From Cryptosporangium phraense (lineage in GTDB: Bacteria > Actinomycetota > Actinomycetes > Mycobacteriales > Cryptosporangiaceae), in the NCBI RefSeq assembly GCF_006912135.1, contig NZ_VIRS01000045.1:1-53710 (forward strand): a stretch of 53,710 nt of DNA, written 5' to 3'. The translations under genes were made by a program, and so were the position numbers. Shown here one piece after another: positions 9,372 to 19,052 of this stretch (position 1 is the stretch's first letter; each line of letters opens with the position of its first letter). The notes below the pieces were generated by a model. It did no database searches and had not been told where the DNA came from. It saw only the letters and a program-made list of their open reading frames with translations.

Positions 9372-10182
9372 CCAGCGGCAGGCCCGGATCGTCGAGGAGC
9401 TCCGCCGCGGCGGCGGGGTGCGGGTCAGCGACCTCACCGAGCTGCTCGGGGTCTCCGACATGACGGTCCGCCGCGACCTGGAGGTGCTGGCCAGGGCCGG
9501 CGTGCTGCACAAGGTGCACGGCGGCGCGGTGCTGGCGACCTCGCGGCGCACCGACGAGCCGGGATTCGCGGCCAAGAGCGCGCTGCAGCAGCCGGCCAAG
9601 GAGGCGATCGCCGCCCGGGCCGCCGAGCTGATCACGCCCGGCACCGCGATCGCGCTCTCGGCCGGCACCACGACGTGGAACCTGGCCCGGCACATCACCG
9701 CGATCCCCGAGCTCACCGTGGTCACGAACTCGACGACGGTGGCCGACATCCTGGAGGCCCAGGCGCCCCGGGCCGGGTTCACCGTGATCCTCACCGGCGG
9801 GGTCCGGACGCCCAGCGCCGCGCTGGTGGGGCCGGTCGCCGACCAGTCGATCTCGTCGCTCCACGTCGACCAGCTGTTCATCGGCATGCACGGCATGGAC
9901 GCCGTCGCCGGGCTGACGACGCCGAACCTCGCCGAGGCGCAGACGAACCGGGCGCTGATCAACAGTGCCAAGGAGGTCGTCGTGCTGGCCGACTCCACGA
10001 AGTGGGGCATCGTCGGGCTCGCCGACTTCGGTCCGCTGTCCACGGCCGACGTCCTCATCACCGACAACGGCCTACCTCCGGCCGCGCACGACATCCTGGC
10101 CGAGAGTGTCGGCGACCTCATCGTGGTGGACGCCGCCGACTCCGGCCTACCTTCCGCGCCTTCCGTCGGAGACCGCACATGA
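9361..10182 (+). CDS. DeoR/GlpR-family transcriptional regulator
   Basis: A 273-residue sugar-responsive repressor. The N-terminal DeoR helix-turn-helix reads RVSDLTELLGVSDMTVRRDL and is followed by the family landmark LHKVHGGAVL. The C-terminal part is the sugar-phosphate-binding DeoR C domain with SAGTTTWNLA and NSTTVADIL. The ATG at 9361 lies inside the end of galK. Being embedded between galK and galT, it most likely controls this operon in response to a galactose intermediate, possibly as an autoregulator; this is inference from position. Confidence 0.9.
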   Translation: MLASQRQARIVEELRRGGGVRVSDLTELLGVSDMTVRRDLEVLARAGVLHKVHGGAVLATSRRTDEPGFAAKSALQQPAKEAIAARAAELITPGTAIALSAGTTTWNLARHITAIPELTVVTNSTTVADILEAQAPRAGFTVILTGGVRTPSAALVGPVADQSISSLHVDQLFIGMHGMDAVAGLTTPNLAEAQTNRALINSAKEVVVLADSTKWGIVGLADFGPLSTADVLITDNGLPPAAHDILAESVGDLIVVDAADSGLPSAPSVGDRT

Positions 10183-10261
10183 CTCCACCGCCCGCCGACG
10201 TCCTCCGCTCCGCTCCTCGGTCGCTAGGGCTCCCTACGATGCTCACTTCGGAGATCGGCTC

Positions 10262-11344
10262 ATGACCGCCCGCCAGCAGATCCATCTGAGCGATGGACGG
10301 GAGCTCTTCTACTTCGACGACGCACCCGGCAAGGACCGGTCGGCGGCCGATCTCCGCGGCCTGCCCGAAGTGACGAACGTGTCCGAGCGACGCTGGGACT
10401 CGCTGGCCGGCGAGTGGGTGGTGATCGCCGGGCACCGGCAGTCGCGCACGTTCCTGCCGCCCGCCGACCAGTGCCCGCTCGACCCGACCCGCGACGCCGA
10501 CCACCTCACCGAGATCCCCGCGCACGACTACGACGTCGTCGTGTTCGAGAACCGGTTCCCCTCGCTGTCGACGTCGACGCCGGTGGAGTCGTCGCTGCAC
10601 GGCCTCTTCCACATCGAACCGGGCCAGGGCCGCTGCGAGGTCGTCTGCTTCACGTCGGACCACTCCGGGTCGTTCGCGTCGCTGCCGGTCCCCCGGGTCC
10701 GGACCGTCCTCGACGCGCTGATCAACCGGACCGTCGAGCTGGGTCGCCTGGACGGGGTCGAGTACGTCTTCGCGTTCGAGAACCGGGGCGAGGAGATCGG
10801 GGTCACGCTCTCGCACCCGCACGGGCAGATCTACGCGTACCCGTTCGTTCCGCCGCGGATGGAGCGGACCCGGCAGTCGCTGCGCGAGCACCACGACGCG
10901 ACCGGCGAGTGCCTGCAGTGCAACCTGCTCGAGGCCGAGCACGGCGACGGCGTCCGGATCGTCGAGAAGGGGTCGCACTTCACCGCGTACGTACCGTTCG
11001 CGGCCCGCTGGCCGTACGAGGTGATGATCGTCCCGCACCGGCACGTGCCCGACCTGCCGGCCTTGGACGAAGCCGAGCTGGCCGAACTGGCCGAGCTGTA
11101 CCCGGCGGTGTTGAAGCGGTTCGACGGGCTGTTCGACGGGCCGGCGCCGTACATCGCGGGCTGGCAGCAGGCGCCGGTGCGGTTCGACCGGGACCTGTGG
11201 CACCTGGCCCTGCAGGTGTTCTCGATCCGGCGGGCGCCCGGGAAGCTCAAGTACCTGGCCGGATCGGAGTCGGGCGCGGCGGTCTGGATCAACGACATAG
11301 CCCCCGAGAAGGCGGCGGCCGCGTTGCGCGGCGAGACTGTATAG
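10262..11344 (+). CDS. galT: Galactose-1-phosphate uridylyltransferase
   Basis: A 360-residue HIT-superfamily enzyme that exchanges UMP between UDP-glucose and galactose 1-phosphate. The active-site motif HPHGQIYAYP has the nucleophilic histidine at about residue 187. NRFPSLSTSTP and the C-terminal half with FSIRRAPGKLKYLAGSE are as in actinobacterial GalT. The ATG at 10262 follows a 79-bp gap after the regulator gene, the largest in the operon, which may hold an internal promoter. The stop abuts the next start directly. No galE is present in the window, so the epimerase must be encoded elsewhere. Confidence 0.95.
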   Translation: MTARQQIHLSDGRELFYFDDAPGKDRSAADLRGLPEVTNVSERRWDSLAGEWVVIAGHRQSRTFLPPADQCPLDPTRDADHLTEIPAHDYDVVVFENRFPSLSTSTPVESSLHGLFHIEPGQGRCEVVCFTSDHSGSFASLPVPRVRTVLDALINRTVELGRLDGVEYVFAFENRGEEIGVTLSHPHGQIYAYPFVPPRMERTRQSLREHHDATGECLQCNLLEAEHGDGVRIVEKGSHFTAYVPFAARWPYEVMIVPHRHVPDLPALDEAELAELAELYPAVLKRFDGLFDGPAPYIAGWQQAPVRFDRDLWHLALQVFSIRRAPGKLKYLAGSESGAAVWINDIAPEKAAAALRGETV

Positions 11345-11974
11345 ATGACCCCAGATGAGCTGTTGACCACGACCCGCAGTGTCCGGAAGCGACTGGATCT
11401 GACCCGGCCGGTGCCGTTCGATCTCGTGAAGGAATGCCTGGAGATCGCTCTGCAGGCCCCGTCCGGGTCGAACCGGCAGGACTGGCACTGGGTCGTGGTC
11501 ACCGACCCGGCCAAGCGGAAGGTCATCGCCGACTACTACGCGGACGCCTGGGCCCGGTACATCGCGTCCGGCCACTCGGCCGGCGCGCTGTACGCGGACG
11601 ACCCGTCCCGGGCCGCGGTGCAGCGGCGGATCGGCGACTCGGGCCAGTACCTCGCCGATCACATGAACGAGGTGCCGGTGCTGGTGATCCCGTGCATCCG
11701 GGCGACGTCTCTGGGCGCGGGCAACCAGGCCGGCCTGTGGGGCTCGATCCTCCCGGCGGTGTGGAGCTTCATGCTCGCCGGGCGGGCCCGCGGCCTCGGC
11801 ACCGCCTGGACGACGCTGCACCTGCGCCACGAACGGGAGATCTCCGACCTGCTCGGCATCCCCGACGGAATCGCCCAGGCCGCGCTGATCCCGACCGCGT
11901 ACTACACCGGCGACACGTTCAAGCCCGCGTCCCGCCAACCGCTCGACGAGGTCCTGCACATCGAGTCGTGGTGA
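11345..11974 (+). CDS. Nitroreductase family protein
   Basis: A 209-residue FMN-dependent NAD(P)H oxidoreductase of the nitroreductase fold. The N-terminal TTTRSVRKRLDL and LQAPSGSNRQDWHWVVV carry the usual flavin-contacting Arg/Ser/Asn residues, and the C-terminal region RGLGTAWTTLHL is typical. The ATG directly follows the galT stop, so it is probably co-transcribed with the galactose genes, although no link in function is obvious. The substrate is unknown. Confidence 0.88.
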   Translation: MTPDELLTTTRSVRKRLDLTRPVPFDLVKECLEIALQAPSGSNRQDWHWVVVTDPAKRKVIADYYADAWARYIASGHSAGALYADDPSRAAVQRRIGDSGQYLADHMNEVPVLVIPCIRATSLGAGNQAGLWGSILPAVWSFMLAGRARGLGTAWTTLHLRHEREISDLLGIPDGIAQAALIPTAYYTGDTFKPASRQPLDEVLHIESW

Positions 11975-11990
11975 CGCCTAAAATCGGCGC

Positions 11991-12347
11991 ATGGATCAAG
12001 CCTGGAAGCTGGAGCAGCACTTCTGGGAAGAGCTGAACGAGGGCCGGGCAGCCGGGTTCTACGCCCGTCACATGACGTCCGACGGCTATGTCGTCCTGCC
12101 CAGCGGCGTCGTCGAGCGCGACGACCTGATCGTCCGCTGGGAGCAGCACGAGCCGCTCACCTACGAGCTCTCCGAGCCCCGTCTGCTGCTCGTCGACGGG
12201 AACGTCCTCGTGCACTACCGGGTCACCGCCGACGGCTCCTGGCTGCCCGACTACAAGGCCTACATCACGTCGATGTACACCTGGGAGGGCGGCGAGTGGG
12301 CGCTGGTCTTCCGCCAACACACCCCCGAAGCCGAGTTCGCCTTCTAG
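11991..12347 (+). CDS. Small NTF2-like (DUF4440/SnoaL-type) protein
   Basis: A 118-residue protein with the cone-shaped NTF2-like pattern: an N-terminal helix ([14 protein letters not shown]), then [14 protein letters not shown] and a C-terminal strand [17 protein letters not shown]. Such proteins bind small ligands or act as accessory isomerases; nothing here fixes the role. A TAAAAT hexamer at 11979-11984 lies 6 nt before the ATG with no ribosome site, which suggests a leaderless transcript from its own promoter. Its stop codon interlocks with that of the convergent histidine kinase gene: the tetranucleotide CTAG provides both stops. Confidence 0.75.
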   Translation: MDQAWKLEQHFWEELNEGRAAGFYARHMTSDGYVVLPSGVVERDDLIVRWEQHEPLTYELSEPRLLLVDGNVLVHYRVTADGSWLPDYKAYITSMYTWEGGEWALVFRQHTPEAEFAF

Positions 12348-15097
12348 GCCAGCTCGGCGATCAGGTCGGTGAGCACCCGCTTGGCGAGATCCAGTTCCTC
12401 GGCCGCCCGCGACAACTCCGGATCGAGCTCGGTGGTCGCCACCAACTCCCCCAGCCGAGCCATCTCCTCGAAGCTCGCGCACACGTCGGCCAGCGCCATC
12501 GCGCCGATGTTGGCGGCCGACCCCTTCAGCTTGTGCGCCTTCTCGGCGGCGACCGAGGCGTCGCCGGTGTGCACGGCGTCGCCCAGCGCGGCGAGCGTCT
12601 CCGGGGCGTTCTGGACGAACGAGTCGACCAGCTCGGCCAGCAACTCCTTCTCCGACTCCGTCGGGGCCGGTCCGGCGATGTCCGCGAACCGGGTGCGGAT
12701 GCCGGCCACCGTCTCGTCCGCCTCGACCTCGTCGTCGGAGGCGGCCGCGGCCGGGGCCACCTCGACCGCGTCGAGAGCCGCCCGCAGGTCGTCGGCCCGG
12801 ACGGGTTTCGGCAGGTAGCTGTCCATGCCGGCGGCCCGGCAGGCCGCCTTGTCCTCGACGAGGACGCTCGCGGTCATCGCGATGATGTGCGGCTGCCGGT
12901 CCGGTGGCAGCTCGGCCCGGATCCGCCGGGTGGCCTCCAGGCCGTCCATGTTCGGCATCTGGACGTCCATCAGCACGACGTCGTAGGGCGCGCGGTGCAC
13001 GGCGGCGACGGCCTCGGCGCCGTCGGCGGCGGTGTCGACCAGGTGCCCCTGCTTGGACAGCATCAGCTGCGCGACCTTCTGGTTCACCGGGTTGTCCTCG
13101 GCGAGCAGGATCCGCAGCGAGACGGCCGCCGGAGCCGCGAACGGCACCTCCTCCTCGCGGGCCGGCTGGGTCCGCGCCACCATCCGGGAGACCGCGGTCT
13201 GCAGCGCGCCACCCCGGGCCGGCTTCGTGAGTATCGCCTCGAACAGCCGCTGCTGATCGGGGCCCGGCCGCCAGGCGACGCTGGTCAGGAGGATCAGCGG
13301 GAGGTCCGCGGTCTGCGGTAGGGCGCGCAGTGCGGCCGCGAGCTGAGCGCCGTCCATCTCCGGCATGTGCATGTCGAGGATCCCGACGTCGAGCGGGCCG
13401 GACTCCCGGGCCAGAGCCAGCGCCTCGGCCCCGGACGACGCGACCAGGCACTCCATCCCCCACCCGTCCAGCTGCAGGCTCAGCACCCGGCGGTTCGTCG
13501 CGTTGTCGTCGACGATCAGCGCCCGCGCGCCGGAGAGCGCGACCGACTCCGGCGGCCGGACGTCGCAGTCGGCGCAGGCCCGCAGCTGCGCGGTGAGCGT
13601 GAACGTGGACCCGACCCCGACCTCGCTCTCCACCGCGATGTCGCCACCCATCGCGTTGGCCAGCCGCCGGCTGATCGCCAGGCCCAGCCCGGTGCCGCCG
13701 TAGACCCGGGTGGTCGAGGAGTCGACCTGCGCGAACGAGCGGAACACCCGGTCCATGCGGTCGGCCGGGATGCCCGGCCCGGTGTCCCGCACCTCGACGG
13801 TCAGTCCGACGTGCTCGCCGGTGGTTCGCCCGCCGACGGTGAGCACGACCTCGCCGACCGCGGTGAACTTCACCGCGTTCGACAGCAGGTTGACCATGAT
13901 CTGACGCAGCCGGGTGACGTCACCGCGCAGCACGCCCGGGGTGCCCGGGGCCAGGCTGCCGACCAGCTCGAGGTGCTTGCGCTCGGCGTCCAGGGCCACC
14001 AGCGCGAGCGCGCTGTCCATGCACTCGCGCAGGTCGAACGGCTCGTCGTCGAGCTCGAGCTCGCCGGACTCGATCTTCGAGAAGTCGAGGATGTCGTTGA
14101 TGATCCCGAGCAGCGCCTCGCCCGAGTCGCGGACGGTCTTCACGAACTCCCGCTGGTCGGTGTCGAGGTCGGTGTCCATCAGCAGCCCGGTCATGCCGAT
14201 CACCGCGTTCATCGGCGTCCGGATCTCGTGGCTCATCGTGGCCAGGAACGCGGACTTGGCCGCCGCGGCCGCGAGCGCGGTGTCCCGGGCGGTCGAGATG
14301 ACCTCGATCGACTGGTTGACCGCATAGCCCATCCGCTCCAGTTCCACCGGCCCGGAGACCGTCGCCGGATGGCTCAGGTCCCCGGCCGTGATGCGGTCCG
14401 CCGCCTCGGTCACCTCCCGCACCGGCCGGGTGATCCGCCGCGTCACCCACCAGGCGCCCAGTCCGACGATGAGCAGCGCGCCGATCGACCCCCACAGGAT
14501 CAGCGCGCGGGTGTGCAGGGCGCTCGCCCGGCTGGCCTGCTGACGGGCGGCGAGCAGCTGTAGCTCCTCGCCCCGCATCTCGTCCAGGCCGCCGGCGATC
14601 TGGATCATCGACGCCGACCCCTGGCCGGTCAGCGTGAAGTTCTGGGCCGCCTCGAACCCGCTCGACTCCCGCAGGGCCACGGTCTCGGCCATCACCGCGA
14701 GCTTGACCTGGACCGGTGGGTCGAGCTGGTCGAGCAGCATCTGCTGGCGCGGGTTGTCGCTGGTCGCGGTCCGCAGCCCGGCGATGTCGCCGCCGACGTG
14801 GGCGATCGCCTGCTGGTACGGATAGAGGTAGCTGGCCTTGCCGGTGACGACGTAGCCCCGGGCGCCCCGGTCGGCGTCCAGGAAGTCCTCGCGGACGACC
14901 TCGATCCGGTGCAGGACGTCGTACGAGTGGTCGACCGGGGCCCGGTCGGCGAGCATCGTCCCGATCCGCAGGTACGCGCTGGCCCCGACGACGGCCAGCG
15001 CGACCAGCGCGAGCAGGTAGCCGATCGCCAGGAGGCGGCCCACGGTGAGGCGCGCCCGGAACACGGGGAGCCTCGGACCGTCACTCCTGAACTGCAC
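12344..15097 (-). CDS. Hybrid sensor histidine kinase (CHASE3-HAMP-HisKA-HATPase-REC-REC-Hpt)
   Basis: A 917-residue multistep phosphorelay protein. It has a TM helix near 18-40, an extracellular CHASE3-type sensor region to about 190, a second TM helix and HAMP. HisKA follows with phosphoacceptor H290 ([14 protein letters not shown]). The HATPase domain has [10 protein letters not shown] and [13 protein letters not shown]. The first receiver has D575 ([12 protein letters not shown]) and the second D711 ([13 protein letters not shown]). The C-terminal Hpt domain has H855 ([12 protein letters not shown]). All phosphotransfer residues are present. The GTG at 15097 lacks a clear ribosome site; a GTG at 15067 is an alternative. 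The terminal Hpt could pass phosphate to an unlinked regulator. The stimulus is unknown. Confidence 0.92.
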   Translation of the reverse strand: MQFRSDGPRLPVFRARLTVGRLLAIGYLLALVALAVVGASAYLRIGTMLADRAPVDHSYDVLHRIEVVREDFLDADRGARGYVVTGKASYLYPYQQAIAHVGGDIAGLRTATSDNPRQQMLLDQLDPPVQVKLAVMAETVALRESSGFEAAQNFTLTGQGSASMIQIAGGLDEMRGEELQLLAARQQASRASALHTRALILWGSIGALLIVGLGAWWVTRRITRPVREVTEAADRITAGDLSHPATVSGPVELERMGYAVNQSIEVISTARDTALAAAAAKSAFLATMSHEIRTPMNAVIGMTGLLMDTDLDTDQREFVKTVRDSGEALLGIINDILDFSKIESGELELDDEPFDLRECMDSALALVALDAERKHLELVGSLAPGTPGVLRGDVTRLRQIMVNLLSNAVKFTAVGEVVLTVGGRTTGEHVGLTVEVRDTGPGIPADRMDRVFRSFAQVDSSTTRVYGGTGLGLAISRRLANAMGGDIAVESEVGVGSTFTLTAQLRACADCDVRPPESVALSGARALIVDDNATNRRVLSLQLDGWGMECLVASSGAEALALARESGPLDVGILDMHMPEMDGAQLAAALRALPQTADLPLILLTSVAWRPGPDQQRLFEAILTKPARGGALQTAVSRMVARTQPAREEEVPFAAPAAVSLRILLAEDNPVNQKVAQLMLSKQGHLVDTAADGAEAVAAVHRAPYDVVLMDVQMPNMDGLEATRRIRAELPPDRQPHIIAMTASVLVEDKAACRAAGMDSYLPKPVRADDLRAALDAVEVAPAAAASDDEVEADETVAGIRTRFADIAGPAPTESEKELLAELVDSFVQNAPETLAALGDAVHTGDASVAAEKAHKLKGSAANIGAMALADVCASFEEMARLGELVATTELDPELSRAAEELDLAKRVLTDLIAELA

Positions 15098-15138
15098 CCG
15101 AAACAGATCGGCCGAGGCCTCGCGTCTTCAAGGGCTTT

Positions 15139-15208
15139 TAGGCCCTGTCCTGCGAATCCGTGCTCGGCTGCGGCTCCGCTGCGAGCGAGATTCGCAGGAC
15201 AGGGCCTA
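15139..15208. repeat. 70-bp element with perfect 20-bp terminal inverted repeats
   Basis: The arms at 15139-15158 (TAGGCCCTGTCCTGCGAATC) and 15189-15208 are perfect inverted copies separated by 30 nt. TA dinucleotides form the outer ends of both arms. The right arm supplies the TAG stop codon of the ATP-binding protein gene. There is no T-run after the stem on either strand. It could act as a two-way transcription barrier, but the long perfect arms, the short internal sequence and the TA ends also fit a MITE left by an IS630/Tc1- or IS5-like transposon. Confidence 0.7.
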
Positions 15209-15625
15209 GACAGGGATAGCGGCCCAGACCGTCTTGCCGTCCGAGCACTCCTGGCAGCCCCAGTTGTCGGCGATCGCCGCGATCAGCGGCAGCCCGCGTC
15301 CGCGCAGGGACTCCGGGTCGAGCGGACGGACGACGATCGGCCGCCGGCTCTGGTCGCGGACCCACACCTGGACGACCGAGCCGCACAGCTTGATCGCGAG
15401 CCGGAACGGCGTCTTCGCGTGGTCGACGACGTTCGCGACGAGCTCGTGCACGACGAGCAGCACGTCCTCGGCCGCGGTGCCGACGATGTGCCACTGGTCG
15501 AGCAGCGCGCGCACCGCGCCGCGGATCTCGACCGTCGCCGCCGGGGTGGGATCATGTGCGCCATCGAGCTCGACGACAGGGTCACACTCGATGTTCATCG
15601 GACGGACCACCTCCACCGTTCGCAC
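15206..15625 (-). CDS. RsbW-like ATP-binding (HATPase_c) protein
   Basis: A 139-residue stand-alone GHKL ATPase domain of the anti-sigma/serine kinase type common in actinomycetes. The N-box reads VVHELVANVVDHA and the G-box region SLRGRGLPLIAAIAD. No sensor or dimerisation domain is attached. Such proteins phosphorylate anti-sigma antagonists or bind sigma factors; no partner lies next to it. The GTG start at 15625 follows GAGGAGG. The stop codon is formed by the end of the adjoining inverted repeat, so the natural C-terminus may have been altered there. Confidence 0.82.
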   Translation of the reverse strand: MRTVEVVRPMNIECDPVVELDGAHDPTPAATVEIRGAVRALLDQWHIVGTAAEDVLLVVHELVANVVDHAKTPFRLAIKLCGSVVQVWVRDQSRRPIVVRPLDPESLRGRGLPLIAAIADNWGCQECSDGKTVWAAIPV

Positions 15626-15711
15626 GACCCCTCCTCATCTGTCCCTGGTTTACCGCGCCCCGCGGATGCGAAACGATCCACGCGCCGAATCGTCACGTCC
15701 GGGCGGCCCGA

Positions 15712-16905
15712 TCACCGCCAGACGGTGGTCTCCAGCGCGACGCCGTCGTACGCGGCCCGGCGCACCAGCACGCGAGTCACCGCACCGCCCGGCGTCCCGA
15801 CGCACAGCACCAGGCCCGGCTGCGGCACGACGCCGGCCGAGCCGAGGCCGGGGCTGCTCCGGAGCAGCGCGACGCAGTCGTCCGGGCCGGGCGCCGCGGC
15901 CCCGGTCCAGAGCGACGCCCGGCCGGTCGTCGGGTGCAGGCGGCTGCCGAGCGCGTACGAGTTGTCGTAGGCGAGGTCCACGGCCGGGTCCGCGATCGAG
16001 GCCACCGCCGGCGGACGCGCGTCCAGGTCGACGCCGCCCAGCATCGGGACGGTCACGACGGTGGTCTCTCCGGCCGTGCCCCCGTCCTCCGGTTCTGGGG
16101 TGCAGCGCACCAGGCTGCCGCAGGCGGCCCGCTCCACGGCACCGGAGACGACCAGCCCGACGGCCGCGACCGTCCCGATGGCGCCGACGATCGCGATCGT
16201 CCGCGGCACCCAGGACAGATCCCGCCGTTCGGCGACGACCGTCTCGAGGAACTCCCACGCGCAGACGCTGAGCGCCGTCCCGAGCCCGCCGACGTTGATC
16301 AGCAACCAGATCCGCACCGGAAACCCGGCGGGCGGCCCCTCGAACCCGAGCTCGCGCACGCTCAGCACGACCGTGGTGATCGCGGTGACGGCCGGTCCGA
16401 GCAACGGGTGGACCCGGTTGATCCCGAACCAGTACCGGGCGATGAACCACAGGCTGGAGAAGAAGAACACGGTGGCCGCGACCCAGATCAGCGGCCAGCC
16501 GGCGTTGCTCGACAGGCGCAGCTGCTGCGCCGAGAACCACCAGACGAAGAATCCGGCGACCGCGGTCCCGGCCCGCCACAGGACCGGCCCCATCTCCTCC
16601 CGCATCCGGTCCCCGGCCGTCCCGACGACCGCGACGTACAGCACCGCGAAGCTGACGCCCATCACCGCGAGCGCGACGACGACGCTCTCGTCGAACTTCC
16701 CGACCACGTCGTCGACCGTGTCGTCGGTCGCGCGGTACGGAAGCGAGACCGCGACGACGAACGCGAAGCCGACCACCGTGCGGCTCAGCGCGATCTCGCT
16801 GATCAGCGGATTCGCCTCGCGGTCGAGGCGCCACGCGAACGCCGCCCAGGACGCCCCGAACCCGATCGCCGCGGCGAACGGTAAGAACAGCAGAAAACCT
16901 GCCAT
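15712..16905 (-). CDS. Multi-pass membrane protein of unknown function
   Basis: A 397-residue protein with about eight hydrophobic segments in its first 260 residues (for example FLLFLPFAAAIGFGA and LIWVAATVFFFSSLWFIARY) and a final helix near 240-258. A soluble C-terminal domain of about 135 residues contains conserved-looking Cys residues (ERAACGSLVRC, DDCVALL, LVLCVG) and is probably outside the cell. No catalytic motif is recognised. GGGAAGG precedes the ATG. It lies 86 bp upstream of the ATP-binding protein on the same strand. Confidence 0.7.
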   Translation of the reverse strand: MAGFLLFLPFAAAIGFGASWAAFAWRLDREANPLISEIALSRTVVGFAFVVAVSLPYRATDDTVDDVVGKFDESVVVALAVMGVSFAVLYVAVVGTAGDRMREEMGPVLWRAGTAVAGFFVWWFSAQQLRLSSNAGWPLIWVAATVFFFSSLWFIARYWFGINRVHPLLGPAVTAITTVVLSVRELGFEGPPAGFPVRIWLLINVGGLGTALSVCAWEFLETVVAERRDLSWVPRTIAIVGAIGTVAAVGLVVSGAVERAACGSLVRCTPEPEDGGTAGETTVVTVPMLGGVDLDARPPAVASIADPAVDLAYDNSYALGSRLHPTTGRASLWTGAAAPGPDDCVALLRSSPGLGSAGVVPQPGLVLCVGTPGGAVTRVLVRRAAYDGVALETTVWR

Positions 16906-16966
16906 CGCCTTCCCCCAGTACTCCCCCGCCCCCTGTCCATGGTGACGGCGGAGCGCTACCGAGGGT

Positions 16967-17935
16967 TCACGCGACGAGGCGCTCGGCGGTCGTCACGTCG
17001 GTGATCAACACGTTCACCCAGTCGTTGAGCAGCGCGGCGCGGATCGCCGAGAACTTGCGTTCTCCGCCCGCCACCGCCACCCGCCGCTCGATCGTCCGCA
17101 GGTCGTTACCGGTGATGCCGACGACCCGCTGGTCGAGCCGCGACTTCACCGGCCGCCCGCCGTCGTCGAAGAACCTCAGGCAGACGTCTCCGACCGCGCC
17201 GAGCGCGCGCAGCTCGTCCTGGTCCGACTCGGCGACCGCGTTGCCCGACTGCAGGAGCAACGGCGACGGCTCCAGGCTGCCGATGCCGACCAGCGCGACC
17301 GTCAGCTCCTTCCACTGCGCCATCACCGCGGCCACGGCGTCGTCCTGGGTCAGCGCCCGGCGGATGGCCGGCGTCCCGACCAGGCCGGGTGACGGCACGA
17401 ACACCGGCCTCGCGCCGGTCAGCTCGGCCAGGCGCCCGGTCAGCCGGGTCGCCTGCACCTGCGCCTCCGGGCTCCCGACGCCCCCCACGATCTGGACGAC
17501 ACGGTCGGCGACCTGCGTGTGCTTGGGGTGCATCGCGTCGACGGCCGCCAGCAGCGACTCGCTCCAGGACGAGATGCCGATGACGTCACCGCCCTTGAGG
17601 GTGGCGTCCAGGTACACGGCGGCGGCCGCGCCCAGGGCCGGGATCACGTCGCCGTTCGAGCCGTCGGTGTCGACCACGACCGCGTCACGCAGGCCGTAGC
17701 GCGTCTGGAGCTGTTCCTCCAGCTCGGTGTGGACGCCCGGGGGCAGCACGACGACGGTCCGGACGATGCCCCGGGTCGTCGCCTCCTTGAGCAGCCGGGA
17801 GACGCGGGGCTGCGAGATGTTCAGCTGGGCCGCGATCTCGGGCTGGCGCATGCCCTGCTCGTGGTACATGCGGGCGACCTTGGCCAGCATCCGCAGCTGC
17901 TCGGCGCCCACCGTGCGCACGCCGGTGACCGGCAT
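16967..17935 (-). CDS. SorC/DeoR-type sugar-binding transcriptional regulator
   Basis: A 322-residue regulator with an N-terminal helix-turn-helix (GMRQPEIAAQLNISQPRVSR) and a C-terminal sugar-phosphate-binding domain with VVDTDGSNGDVIPALG and IGISSWSESLLAA. The ATG at 17935 is chosen because AGGGAG lies 6 nt upstream. The ATG at 17950 has no ribosome site and falls inside a candidate operator (17947-17958) that recurs at the two divergent promoters near 25800-25965. It therefore probably regulates itself and the seven-gene sugar operon that ends just upstream. The effector is likely a phosphorylated sugar intermediate, as is usual in the family. Confidence 0.9.
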   Translation of the reverse strand: MPVTGVRTVGAEQLRMLAKVARMYHEQGMRQPEIAAQLNISQPRVSRLLKEATTRGIVRTVVVLPPGVHTELEEQLQTRYGLRDAVVVDTDGSNGDVIPALGAAAAVYLDATLKGGDVIGISSWSESLLAAVDAMHPKHTQVADRVVQIVGGVGSPEAQVQATRLTGRLAELTGARPVFVPSPGLVGTPAIRRALTQDDAVAAVMAQWKELTVALVGIGSLEPSPLLLQSGNAVAESDQDELRALGAVGDVCLRFFDDGGRPVKSRLDQRVVGITGNDLRTIERRVAVAGGERKFSAIRAALLNDWVNVLITDVTTAERLVA

Positions 17936-17946
17936 CGGCGTCTCCC

Positions 17947-17958
17947 TCATATCTATTC
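17947..17958 (-). promoter_or_regulatory. Candidate SorC operator copy 1 (regulator gene)
   Basis: On the minus strand this reads GAATAGATATGA, matching 10 of 12 positions of the palindrome GAATAGATATTC found before the transketolase operon. It lies just upstream of the regulator's probable start at 17935, consistent with autoregulation. Confidence 0.6.
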
Positions 17959-17975
17959 ACCGAAAGTCTAGCGAT

Positions 17976-18011
17976 GCGGGGCGGGGCCCCGGAGAGCGAG
18001 CCCCACCCCGC
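17976..18011. terminator. GC-rich stem-loop between the sugar operon and its regulator
   Basis: GCGGGGCGGGGC at 17976-17987 pairs with GCCCCACCCCGC at 18000-18011 with one mismatch around a 12-nt loop. It immediately follows the binding-protein stop codon on the minus strand. There is no T-run, as is common for actinobacterial terminators. It should separate the operon transcript from the regulator, which has its own operator. Confidence 0.6.
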
Positions 18012-18017
18012 GCGAAT

Positions 18018-19052
<1,035 letters not shown>

